Notes under the pieces: model-generated | Database searches by the model: none | Seen by the model: only the letters and a program-made list of their open reading frames with translations | Told to the model about the DNA's origin: nothing | Assembly (NCBI GenBank): GCA_933228895.1 | Contig: OW121847.1 | Span: forward strand, 196,001-260,000 | Reading direction: 5' to 3' | DNA from: Platycnemis pennipes | Lineage: Eukaryota > Arthropoda > Insecta > Odonata > Platycnemididae | DNA: 64,000 bases | Program-made: the position numbers and the translations under genes | Part shown: positions 10,571 to 21,149 of the stretch, in pieces | How the letters are laid out: every line of letters starts with the position of its first letter | Position numbering within the stretch: position 1 is the stretch's first letter

Positions 10571-12145
10571 TATTATTTCTAAAAAATAATTTTATGTTCT
10601 ATGTAATATTTTGTTTAACAAATTTAAATATATTTAAAACAGCTTACGTTTTCAATAATAACCATTTATTAAAATAAAATAAACCCTCTATACTGCAATG
10701 GTACGCCTAGTCGATTTTTGGAATTTTTCAGTCTTCACTAATTTGTTTAATAAAAGACCTCGGACCATTTTTTGGCTAAATTCCGTAATATTTATGTCTA
10801 GAAGCATAAGAAAAATTAGCTGGGACGGTTTCGTCGTTCTATCTATAGAAATAGGGAAGATATGATTTTTGATAGCTTTTTTCGATTTCAGCCCACAGGT
10901 TTTCCCCATATCTAAAAGCGCCGGCGGCGGTAATTTTAACCGGTAGGTGTTATCTCTTGATTTCACGGTGTATATGAATAAATTTATGCATTTATTCAAT
11001 TTTGAGGTGATATCGTCATATTATCAAATAATATTTACATTTTAAAAGTAATTAATAAGATTTATAAGCAATTTATTTATTTTCGCTTTTACACAAAATT
11101 TGGAATTAAAGAATTATCATCAATTGCGATATACACGATATAGATAGTGGTAGTTTAGTGGATAAATATTATGTTGAGCAATTATATATACTGTATTTAG
11201 TATCAGGAATTGTTTCTAATGTAGGTAACAGCATATAACCATGTATATAGCTATGGAATACCAGCTCCACCCCCCCTAAGTTTATTTTCACGAAACGGAA
11301 CACATATTATAAATTTTTCAATTTTCATTTCATTTTCTTTTCGTAAGATTCTGTGCATTTTCCGTACGTATATTTTTGGCATATTGAACATTTTATATGG
11401 TTTTGTTTCGTTTCAATTTTTTACCTGACAATGATGTCTATTTCTAATTTCTTGTATCTGAAATGAAATGAGATGGTCCCGGCTGTGACTTGATATACTC
11501 GCTACGCAGTTCTTCAGTTAAATTCAAAATAAATTTATGGCAGCTGATGTTTTGTGAGGTGATCTCTTCCTATATCACTCATGCGTTAATTGCAGCTAAA
11601 TCTAGGGGAGTTGTGTTTGAAACCGTCGGAATTATCTCAAATAGGTAACCAAGGAGTCACGTGATACCTACACGAATGGTTTCAAAATTTAATGTGTCTG
11701 ATTCGCTCTTTACAACATCATTAATTGTTTTCACTCTAGTTTTTCTCACCTATTCCAACTAAAGAGCCCCCAGTTGAGATATAACAAAAGTGTAAACAAA
11801 GAATGAGGTTGCAATCAGCGGTTTTAACACACCAAATTTGGGAACAGTTCGTGTGTATACCACGTGACTCCTTGGTTACCTATTAGAGATAATCCCGACG
11901 GTTTCAAACACAGCCCCCTAGGATACTGTATAAAATTTGACAGGCCATCGGCGAGATCCTGCGCACCTAGTGTTATTCCTTGTCATTTGGTCCGGTATAT
12001 CTACTTCATATTTTGTGGTGTCGTAGAAACTGACTGAATCTCATTATCTTTTTCTGTAAATGTAGTATTTCAATGCTGGTATGTACGGTTCTCAGCACCA
12101 ATATGTTTTTTTCATCTTGGTATACAGTCATTGTAATGTCGTTGT
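10571..12145. other. 1.5 kb segment present only in the second Transib/piggyBac duplicate
   Basis: Copy 1 goes directly from the Transib remnant to piggyBac (about 2815-2898); here about 1.5 kb of AT-rich sequence intervenes. A minus-strand open frame at 10999-10688 (103 residues, KLPPPALLDMGKTCG) is not recognised. A TA-flanked MITE lies at 11603-11920. Otherwise nothing is seen. Confidence 0.55.
11603..11920. mobile_element. TA-flanked MITE (Tc1/mariner-like) with ~75 bp TIRs
   Basis: Inverted ends: left GGGGAGTTGTGTTTGAAACC from 11605, right (reverse complement) GGGGGCTGTGTTTGAAACC ending at 11918, with continuing match through GGTAACCAAGGAGTCACGTG about 45-65 bp in. TA occurs at both edges (11603-11604, 11919-11920). 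It is about 318 bp with no coding capacity. TA duplication plus this structure points to a Tc1/mariner-type MITE; the superfamily is inferred. Confidence 0.8.
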
Positions 12146-13017
12146 GTTTTATGACTGTGGTATCGTACAACTTGACGCATTAGACGTTTGAACTTTTCGG
12201 GGACTCCATGCCTGATTCTTTTCATTGTGCCAACAATATCAATGCTAATTTCGTTTACTTTTTCGTCAAATTCATTTACATGAAATCACTATCTGCCGTG
12301 ACGTCTTGTCCTGAACTAAGGTACTATGTCCGAACGTAATAAGCGTAAAACAACATTGTCAAGGAGACTTTCGTTGGGAGGATTATATTTCTTCAGATAT
12401 AGAAACCCATTGCATAAATATTCGGAATTTACATCTGCTAACCCAGAACTTGATTCCAAATTTGTCTGGTTTATTTTTATGCATATGATCATGCATTGAG
12501 TGAATCTACACCTACCTTTAGTTGGAAAAAGCTGCTCATTCAAGGATAGGTATTCACTAGGACTATAGCAGGCTATACAGTTTCCCACAAAATTGCTCCA
12601 TATTTCGAACACCAATGCAAATTTATATGCATTGAGAAGCTGAGATCTTGTCCCGAGAACATCGAAACTTAGGTACTGCATGAGCTGCAGACATGTTTCG
12701 TGGCATCGCCTGAGGGAAAAACGCTGGCTAATCACTAGATCATAGCATATCATAATCTAGTGAACCACAATCATATGCTCCTCGTGCAAGCCTTAGTTCA
12801 ATAATAGCTTCAATTTCTTCAGCAGTTGTGGTCCAATATCTCTCACCCATCTGCTTCCACTTCAGAGCATATTTTGATATTCCAGAGCGTACGTTCATCG
12901 ATAAATATGCATCATGCGTTAGATACATAATCTTTATATACCCTGCGATTGGCTTTTGGTGATGGTTCCGGGTTTTCTTCCAAAATATTTTTAAGTAGTT
13001 ACGAAGTAAGACCGCGT
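12146..13017 (-). pseudogene. Degenerate piggyBac transposase, copy B2
   Basis: Paralogue of B1 in the same orientation. Minus strand: MYLTHDAYLSMNVRSGISKY to YWTTTAEEIEAIIEL (12928-12740), then in one long open stretch (12753-12316) LMQYLSFDVLGTR, FVGNCIACYSPSEYLSL, NEQLFPTKGRCRF and LDNVVLRLL, and GTVKRIRRG further down. The catalytic DEQ motif reads NEQ as in B1. It has a single copy of the 24 bp unit that is tripled in B1, and frameshifts around 12500-12430. Confidence 0.82.
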
Positions 13018-14202
13018 ATGTATGCGACCGTGTAAGGATAAAAAAGGGGCGATAAGGGTGGTGTAAAAGAGCGCATTTCCCATGTCTTGGGATAAAGCAG
13101 AACTGTGTACCTGTATCCTATCCTGTTTTTATGTATATCTTGAGACAACTGTGAGAAAATCCATGAAAAACTCCTTTGATGCAATTGCAGAATAATAATT
13201 AAAAAAGAAAATTCTCAGGAATCATGCAAGGAAACGTGTTAATTCAATTTGATCACGTGACTACAACCTGTCATGCCAGAAAAATCTTATTTGAAAGGAA
13301 AAAAACTATAAGATGAAAATTTATAATACCGTCAAAACGACCGCTCTGGCGCTTTTAGGTATGATAAATTAATATTTCATTAAGTAACAGACCAAAACAA
13401 ATCATTTTTGGCATGTGAACGTTAGACTAAAGTTCATTAAAAGTCACGAAATTTCAACAATTTATAACCATTGTGAAAAAAACGGTCAGTATTTGAAATT
13501 AAAAAACGGTCAAAATTACCGCTCTGGTGCTTCTAGTGCTAAAGGACTCTACGCGTAATCGAGGGACCCGGGTTCGTCTCGGTTCAGGCGATATTGTTAA
13601 TCTGTGGAGGTCTCTCATTTTACTGCAATGAATATGATGATATAGATGAAAATACTTACTGTCTGTAAAAAATGCAAGACACCCTAGTTTGAGGAGCTCT
13701 ATCGTCTAAACGAAGCAATTCATTTCAATGCAACAAAAAGCATACGAAAGAGAGGTTATTTCTACGTCGGATCATTTACTTCAAAAAATCTTCGGCTACA
13801 TAGTATTTCCTGTACTTAATTTTTTCTCAAAAAAGTACCCGTTTTTTGCGCGTAAAATCAAGTTGCCCAACTTTGAGCGCTTGGTATTCCCGTAGTTTTT
13901 GTTCCAATAACTTTCGATTTTGACATAAGAAAGCCAGATCTATTAGTAACAGTTTGCAGAAAACAAATTGTTTATACCACTAAAATTGATGGATTTGTTG
14001 TAAACAACGCAAACCCCTGCTAACTTCGAAACCAAAGGGTCAATTGAAAATTGATTGGTACTGTTGTAGTAGGTACATCACTTGCAGTTTTTCCATGAAA
14101 GATATGTTTCGTATTCTTTCCTTGGTAGCCTTTCAGATTCTTCTTCCTTTCACTCTCAATGTCGAAAGGCACCAAAATAAAAACTCAATTCGCTCTTCGA
14201 GA
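13018..14202. other. No recognisable gene
   Basis: AT-rich sequence between piggyBac copy B2 and the Transib element. A B-box-like GGGTTCGTCTC near 13570 hints at a worn tRNA-derived SINE, but I cannot support an A box at the right distance. Short frames are unsupported. Confidence 0.5.
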
Positions 14203-14207
14203 CATCG

Positions 14208-15168
14208 CACAGTGGTCGGAAATCGAAAATACCTGGCCAAAATTCAAAAAGTGATCTTTTCAAGCCAGGAAGTTGAAACTTTGCATTAATATTCTCAAAA
14301 GACCTGGGCATGCAATGATGCAAAGCATTTTCCTTAGTACACAACACTTAACAATTAGCATGAGGTCAAAGTTGCACAAATTTCGCAAAAAATGCCTACA
14401 CTCGATTTTCTCACGAAATCTTCAAAATCAAGCCCTTACCTAAGCATTATGTGTAAAGAATTGGAATAAAAAGTCATTTAATTAGATGAAACAGTTTTTT
14501 TCTTTGTTTTCATGTAGTCCGCTTACATTTTTATAATTATTTACCAAAGATATTAAACAAAATGGCAGACCTTAATTTTTGGTCATTTTTTTCATATAGG
14601 TAGAGAAATAGTTAATTGCATCACCGAGCATCACGAAGTAACTTATATGGGGAAACTCTACAAAGCTTCTACAGTGCGAATCCGATGAGTGATGCTGCGA
14701 CCGTTTGCGACGCCGAATTTCACATCAGTTTTTCGATCGCGCGGTCGAGTCTGGTTGAACCCGCCTGCGCGGGGAGTAACGTGGCGCGGCAAGTGTGTGG
14801 ACTAGATTGTAGTCGCATCCACTCCGCTTTGGAGATTTTCGAGATACAAACATTGACAAGATCCTCCATGCATTATATTTTGCAGAAATCGCGAAAAAAA
14901 TTACGCATTTTAACACATGGGGTAAAGGTCTAGGAGGTACTGAAAAACTTCTTTCTTCCGGTGCACCGCGGGAGTTTCTCTTCTTACCAACTTGACATCG
15001 CCTACCGACGAATACGTACACTTTTAACGGAGACAGCATGCATACCACACAGGATTATTGTCTCTTCGAGGCCACCAACCCACAGCTGGTGTCGCACGGC
15101 TGCAATTCCCCCGCCCCCTGCAATGAGGTTGAGCGTTCGGCGAAGGGTCCGTTTTATGACACCGCGGA
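14208..15168 (+). repeat. T1 left terminal inverted repeat
   Basis: About 961 bp, inverted copy of 17321-18282 with only scattered substitutions; the inner end is at GACACCGCGGA. TTTGCGACGCCGA (14704-14716) and TTTTTCGATCGCGCG (14729-14743) lie 496 and 521 bp from the heptamer and recur at the same distance in T2. The open frames along the arm appear on both arms because of the symmetry and are not evidence of a gene. Confidence 0.9.
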
Positions 15169-15770
15169 ACGTTGTCGGGGATTCTGGGGGGTTACGATCC
15201 CGATGCTTAATTATTTTTGCTATGTTAAATGTCAGTGTCATTTTTTATTCAGTGCCAGGGAGAAATACTGTGAAGAGAAATAATTTGCAATACCCTATTT
15301 CATCATGATTATGTATATATCCTTTTTCTTAAAATGTAACAAAATATGCACTACAAAATTCAGTTTTTGCTTGTATTTCTACTAATCGCTATCCGAATAT
15401 TCACTGCCATCACACTCTGAACAAATCAGGTATTTTTCTTTTTCACTCGATAATGCAAATAAGGCCAACTGATATACACTGTAATATTACAGAGAATCTG
15501 TCCATCAAGTTTATGTCGATTCCTGTAATGAAATTAGAAATTTGTTAGAAGAAATCAAAGGTAACCTAAAGCAATGAAATTCCAATGTAGCATCAGAAGG
15601 TGCTAATGAAGAATTCAGAAAATTAGATGTCTTTCACACCTGTTATTTCTGAAGATAATGAGGGATTATCAAAGAATCTTCTGGCAGTAGTACCAAACCC
15701 GGGTCTAGGTACATCTACATTTAGCCCCATCTTCTCTTTGAATGACTTTTGCAGGTGAATCTTCCTGTCT

Positions 15771-16365
15771 TTAAGCATTTTTTTGTATTCTCCACGTGCC
15801 TATTGGAAGGTTCAGAGGGTGAGTTTCACAATAAAATATTTTTGAATGAGAAAGTAATGTTTCGTTCACTTTTTTACCTACCTGCCAGAGTTTGAAATCC
15901 ATGCTATAAGATACATGCAACAGACACTCAAAAAATCTTATATGAAAATGCAGTGTAGATATGCCAAAATTGTTAGTGCCCTTATTAACTGATCTTTGGG
16001 CCAATTCATTAAATTTATTCATACTTGAAATTTTTGCCCCACAAATATAGCATTTCATGCTGCCACTCTCCGTCGATGCGTTGCATACCTAATTTGGACG
16101 TTTTGTTTTAGTTAACACATAAAAATTAAATTATGACGTTTTTTGACAATTTTAAACGTTTTACCTTTCCATTTATCATGGTGAGAAGCAGAGAAAAATT
16201 AATGGAGTAGTTTTTCCATTTGAATGCATTTAAAATATCACATTGCCTCTTTATATAAATTTCCTCTGTCTTCGCCACTTGTTTCGTCTCTTTGATCCAT
16301 TGAAGGCGAATGGGGCGGCAGAATCTTGTTGACGATGGCCTAGGGTTCATCCAAATAATTGCACC
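15771..16365 (-). pseudogene. Transib transposase core fragment in T1
   Basis: Minus strand: an acceptor-like TTTAG near 16366, then AIIWMNPRPSSTRFCRPIR, LQWIKETKQVAKTEE, SLLLTMINGKV (about 16190-16160), a short damaged interval, then CYICGA (16053-16036) and FGISTLHFHIRFFECLLHVSY (about 15975-15900) ending in LWQ before a donor-like gtaggt. TMxDGK is where the second catalytic Asp is expected (about 16-19 residues before the CxxC); here it reads Asn (AAT). CxxC corresponds to the zinc-binding Cys pair of RAG1. The C-terminal HKxLxH/Glu part is missing. Confidence 0.75.
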
Positions 16366-17320
16366 TAAAGTATAAGGAAATGTCTTTAAACATCAGAAAA
16401 TATTATGAGTAATAATTAAATGTTTTTACAAGATATTGCGGAAAACACCTATAATTCTTTGTCATTGTTACCTGTCTCGTCGTTCACTAAACGCAGTGGC
16501 ACCAGGGAGCTGATGAACAAGAATTCATCCTACATCGATTCTTGATGCCATCTTTGCTTATACCAGGAATGGCCTGAGTTTCCGTCAAAACCATATTAAC
16601 CAATTAATGTACAATTTATATTTTGCGCGGTTGTTGAATCTCTGGAAATGCATTCCATGATACGCAATGCTGTATGATCTAGGAGACTTTGAAGTTTAAC
16701 TTCACATGAGTCCTCTAAAATTAAAGATTAACCCATTCGCCTCTTAATTTTCCATGGATATTCTGCATTTTAAACTCTATTTAATTTTCTGAAAAATTTC
16801 ACGGAATTATTTAAAAATATTTTTTGGAAATTAAAATTATTTACTAATTAAATATTTCACAATTTATTTTCACCGAATAAGAAAAAGACTTGTGGTACAT
16901 AGAATCGGGAAAAAAGAATAGCATTAGAACATTGAATTCCATCAGGTGACCGGCGAATCACCGGTTCTTTACCTTAAGGCAAAATAAGGTAGACCGGCGA
17001 ATCGCCGGCGCTTTACCCCAAAGGGTTAAAAAAACGCCAAAAAGGTTATTAAAAATAAAATATTTAAAAAGACATTAGCTTTTCCTAATAGAGTACACAT
17101 ACCTTGAAAAAGTGAGGAATCTTGAAGTGGTTAGCAATGTATCCTCACCATTACGAGTTGTAGAGAGAATTTCGGGAGATCCAATTCTGACACCAACACG
17201 AGTGAAATTCGAGCTGAAGTTTCAAAATCTAATGCTTCGTACCACTACCAAAATGAAACTGAACGCTCCGGTGCATTTCATTGGAGATTAGGAACGTTTT
17301 CCCAAAAAAGCGTAAAGGGA

Positions 17321-18282
17321 TCCGCGGTGTCAAAAAACGGACCCTTCGCCGAACGCCCAACCTCATTGCAGGGGGCGGGGGAATTGCAGCCCTGCGACAC
17401 CAGCTGTGGGTTGGTGGCCTCGAAGAGACAATAATCCTGTGTGGTATGCATGCTGTCTCCGTTAAAAGTGTACGTATTCGTCGGTAGGCGATGTCAAGTT
17501 GGTAAGAAGAGAAACTCCCGCGGTGCACCGGAAGAAAGAAGTTTTTCATTACCTCCTAGACCTTTACCCCATGTGTTAAAATGCGTAATTTTTTCCGCGA
17601 TTTCTGCAAAATATAATGCATGGAGGATCTTGTCAATGTTTGTATCTCGAAAATCTCCAAAGCGGAGTGGATGCGACTACAATCCAGTCCACACACTTGC
17701 CGCGCCACGTTACTCCCCGCGCAGGCGGGTTCAACCAGACTCCACCGCGCGATCGAAAAACTGATGTGAAATTCGGCGTCGCAAACGGTCGCAGCATCAC
17801 TCATCGGATTCGCACTGTAGAAGCTTTGTAGAGTTTACCCATATAAGTTACTTCGTGATGCTCGGTGATGCAATTAACTATTTCTCTACCTATATGAAAA
17901 AAATGACCAAAAATTAAGGTCTGCCATTTTGTTTAATATCTTTGGTAAATAATTATAAAAATGTAAGCGGACTACATGAAAACAAAGAAAAAAACTGTTT
18001 CATCTAATTAAATGACTTTTTATTCCAATTCTTTACACATAATGCTTAGGTAACGGCTTGATTTTGAAGATTTCGTGAGAAAATCGAGTGTAGGCATTTT
18101 TTTGCGAAATTTGTGCAACTTTGACCTCATGCTAATTGTTAAGTGTTGTGTACTAAGGAAAATGCTTTGCATCATTGCATGCCCAGGTCTTATGAGAATA
18201 TTAATGCAAAGTTTCAGCTTCCTGGCTTGAAAAGATCACTTTTTGAATTTTGGCCAGGTATTTTCGATTTCCGACCACTGTG
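17321..18282 (-). repeat. T1 right terminal inverted repeat
   Basis: About 962 bp, inverted copy of 14208-15168, ending outward in CCGACCACTGTG followed by the CATCG duplication. High identity between arms suggests either a young insertion or gene conversion between arms. Confidence 0.9.
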
Positions 18283-18304
18283 CATCGCTTCGGCTTAAAC
18301 CAAA

Positions 18305-18864
18305 CCAATGCAGCTGCGACATTGTGAAACAAAACCCTTATCTCTACTCGCGCCGGCTTTCCCAGGAGGGCTGGAGGGGAGCGCGAGAGGGGAAGGAAGA
18401 GAAAGATAGAGAGACAGGAGGTGGGGAGGACCGTTAGCGGGAGTGGGGGAGGTCCCTCTGAAGCTCCATGCAGCGCCAAAGAGAGGAATAGTTTCCGCGC
18501 TCAAAATAGTGAAAACATGGTCCAGGAAATGATTCAATGCTACGTTATTACCCTTCTAACGCCGTTGGGATTGGTGTCATTTTAAAGGAGAAGGATGAAT
18601 CCCTAAGGTTAATGGAAGAGATGCTTCAATTACGATTTGTGTATCGTAAGAAAGACAGCAGAAAATGAGATATTTTCACCTTTTTCAGCGCCTATAGCAT
18701 TTGAAATGAAATATACTCGAAACTTGTGATCCATTCTCCCACATTATTTGTCTTTGTTCTAACGAACTGTGAAAAAGGTTCATCTCAATGTGTCATATTA
18801 CGCTCGTAATCTTCTATCTCGCAAGAGTCTGCGCAGCCGTTTTCCGGGTAGGTATTCAACACCC
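18305..18864. repeat. Dispersed repeat R, copy 2
   Basis: Same-orientation copy of 3890-4465, here with a shorter GA tract. It ends in GTATTCAACACCC followed by TTAA (18865-18868) without the 3.9 kb insertion present in copy 1, so it works as an approximate empty site for TE1. T1 separates it from the piggyBac B2 side of the duplication. Confidence 0.75.
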
Positions 18865-18870
18865 TTAAGG

Positions 18871-18900
18871 GCGTTCAACACCAATAAAGGTGTTCAACGC
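18871..18900. repeat. Short hairpin beside the TTAA site
   Basis: GCGTTCAACACC and GGTGTTCAACGC form 12 bp arms with one mismatch around loop AATAAA. It follows the TTAA ending repeat R. It may be a scar or a damaged pair of TTAA-element ends. From 18901 to 19393 I see no gene. Confidence 0.5.
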
Positions 18901-19393
18901 ATTTTGAATAGTCCGATTTAACGGCTTCTAATCTCGCCAAGATCTCGCGGTTCTTGTGAGTTGCCATCAGCGTCGCCACCGTAGAAAGTGGAATGGGGAG
19001 TTGAGGGGAGGGACCTGATATGTCGCAGCTGGGATTTTTCGGGGGCGGCGACAGGAGGGCTTGCGAAATCCGCAACGCGATCAAGTTTCTCAGAACACAG
19101 ATAAGGTCGAGAGCTCTCTTTTCGGAGCCGAGTGTGAATTGTTTTCCTCGTCTTCGTTGTGGTCGAGAGTAAGAAAGGTCAGCAATTACCTAAAATTGAA
19201 AACACCTAAAGGGTTCTGGGATTGTCGGCGTTGCCTTGGATTTGTAGTGCAGTTTTTAGTGGTTGTCAAATGTTATTGACTGAAGTTATTAAATTAGTCA
19301 TCCATGATGTATTTTAGCGGGATGCACGTTGCCCTCGTAAAGTAATTGTGAGCATTTTTAATAAGGTTAATTAAAATATCGTCTTTCCCCCTA

Positions 19394-19506
19394 GCGGTCG
19401 TAAAGGACGTGAAAGAGAGGAACTACGTTGGTATGAAGAGGTTGGCCGATAGAAGAATCGAGTGGAGGGCTGCGTCAAACCAATCCTAGGATTGTTGACC
19501 CTTGAT
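19394..19506 (+). mobile_element. 5'-truncated RTE-type LINE, 3' end only
   Basis: About 110 bp match the C-terminal coding end and tail of the RTE copies: GTAAAGGACGTGAAAGAGAG, ATGAAGAGGTTGGCCGATAG, GTGGAGGGCTGCGTCAAACC, then TTGACCCTTGATGG. In translation this is the (M)KRLADRRIEWRAASNQS type of ending. It is followed directly by the 16 bp hairpin at 19507. Confidence 0.75.
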
Positions 19507-19544
19507 GGAGTTAGTCGCATATCATAGCATATGCGACTAACTCC
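19507..19544. repeat. Perfect 16 bp stem hairpin
   Basis: GGAGTTAGTCGCATAT (19507-19522) and its exact reverse complement (19529-19544) flank the loop CATAGC. No T-run or gene adjoins it. Confidence 0.85.
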
Positions 19545-19917
19545 GACTCTTGTCTTTGATTAATGTGAAAGTTCAATGTTATTTCTCTACAGTTTCCTAC
19601 TATATACAGGGCCAAAACGCTCACATATTTTCCTCTAACTGTTACCAGAGTACTTTTACTTGAATATCAATGGCGGAGGCAACAAAAAATGTCGTTTATG
19701 AACGTTGTGCATTTAAGTTTTTCGGTTATCATTATGATTTTACGGTTAAATTGAATACGCTTTTATACACACCAGAAACGAAACGGACTAAACGGTATTA
19801 ATGGTCAATGCTCCACATTTTTAACACGCCGTTTTAAATTGAGATTATTAGTGAAAAAACTTTTTTCTTCGCAGGTAATTCACCATATTTACAATAATTC
19901 CCTCAATTAAACCCAAT

Positions 19918-20108
19918 GACTGGTTTGACAGGGTTGAGTTCCGCCGTACTAAGGTGGAAGGTGAGTGAAATTCACACATTCAGGGTAAAGAGGCCAGTTT
20001 TCCGACCTACACAACTCTGATACTGAAATTCAAACCGAGATATCATGCCAAAGTGCTTCGTCCGGAATTAAATCTGTTACTGAACGCTCTACCCACTGGG
20101 CTACTATG
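19918..20108 (-). mobile_element. tRNA-derived SINE, minus strand
   Basis: Reading the minus strand: an A-box-like TAGCCCAGTGGGTAGAGC near 20105-20085, then body sequence with TACCCTGAATGTGTGAATTT and CTTAGTACGGCGG. These body blocks recur in the plus-strand copy at 23200-23455, giving a two-member family. The B box is worn in this copy. Confidence 0.65.
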
Positions 20109-21149
20109 CACTCACTAGTTACAATTAGTAATTATAATGAGCAAGTTAAGTATGATCACCCTGAAAATTAACTTAACCATTCGTAAATAAGGTATATCTT
20201 CCACTCTGTGCATTGTTACACAAAATTAAAAGTTGAGAAAACAGAAACATAAATGGCATAAATAACAGCCTGAAGTAGAAATTCGTATACAAATTACCAA
20301 CTAACATTAGCACAGGAAATCAAAAAGGTTATATAAAGCAGTTATACAATGAAAATACAGTTTATGAGCACATAAAATCATTATATTAACATCACTCTTA
20401 GAAAGAGGGTAACAAAAAATTATTAAAGTTCACTGATTATATTCACCATTACTGCATAGCTGTTTACCGGATCTTCACGCCCTTCGGATAACAAGGATCC
20501 ACGATTTGTTTACGAATTTTTTTACGAAGGAGCGTACGAAGGAGCCCTTACATTTAATTATCTCGTAAATTTAATATTGCGAAATAAATGCCTTTTTCGG
20601 TTTTTTCCCTGCGAATCGAATTCTGCACGTTGCAATCTCTCCTCTTCGTTTTGTTGTACCCTTTACGATACTGCGCTTTTCTATAAGGCTTCGTGAACTC
20701 TTCCATAACGCCGTCACTTCTGGACGCTGGAGAACACAGCCACTCGCACCCTTCCTCAAGAGATAATCAAAACTAAAAAAAAATCCACCCGTCGTACAGT
20801 GGCGAATTTTTGAGAATTCCTTAACAAAACCATAAAATTGAAATTTCGTTTGAAGAGTTCCGATGTTTGCAACCGTTAGCTAAATTATGTGAGTATCTAC
20901 AGGGCTACAGGTTTGTGGAAAATCGTTTCCTTCCGTACCCTTTCCCTTACTCATTGACCTTGCTGCTGTTGTCTTTTCCGGAGAGTTTCACTAGTCGCAT
21001 ATGACACTGAAATAACAAAAACTACTTCATGTATGCTTTTTCGGTGCATATCGGGCACCCATGAAGCAAAATTACTGCGGAAGATGTGCATTGAGAATAT
21101 TTTAATTTAATTATACGAAGTTTTATTTATCAGTATGCAATATTTTATA
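20109..21149. other. No recognisable gene
   Basis: AT-rich sequence. The minus-strand frame 20759-20571 (62 residues) has no family signature. Nothing structural is apparent. Confidence 0.5.

Larger units (their letters stand above)
14208..18282 (-). mobile_element. Transib DNA transposon T1 with ~960 bp terminal inverted repeats
   Basis: Seen: the ends are CACAGTGGTCGG (14208) and CCGACCACTGTG (18282), flanked by the 5 bp direct repeat CATCG (14203-14207, 18283-18287). The arms 14208-15168 and 17321-18282 are nearly identical inverted copies. The 2.15 kb between them contains RAG1-like transposase fragments on the minus strand. Known: Transib elements start with CAC(A/T)(A/G)TG, like the RSS heptamer CACAGTG, and make 5 bp GC-rich target duplications. 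TIRs close to 1 kb are much longer than usual for the family. The transposase is incomplete, so this copy is non-autonomous. Confidence 0.87.

Noticed and set aside
14208..14240. An RSS nonamer behind the Transib heptamer
   Set aside because: At spacings of 12 or 23 bp neither T1 nor T2 has a convincing ACAAAAACC. Only the heptamer and AAATC at positions 13-17 are shared.
14616..14933. 105-residue open frame
   Set aside because: It lies in the T1 terminal repeat and is mirrored at 17556-17804. Symmetry and open overlapping frames on both strands argue against a gene.
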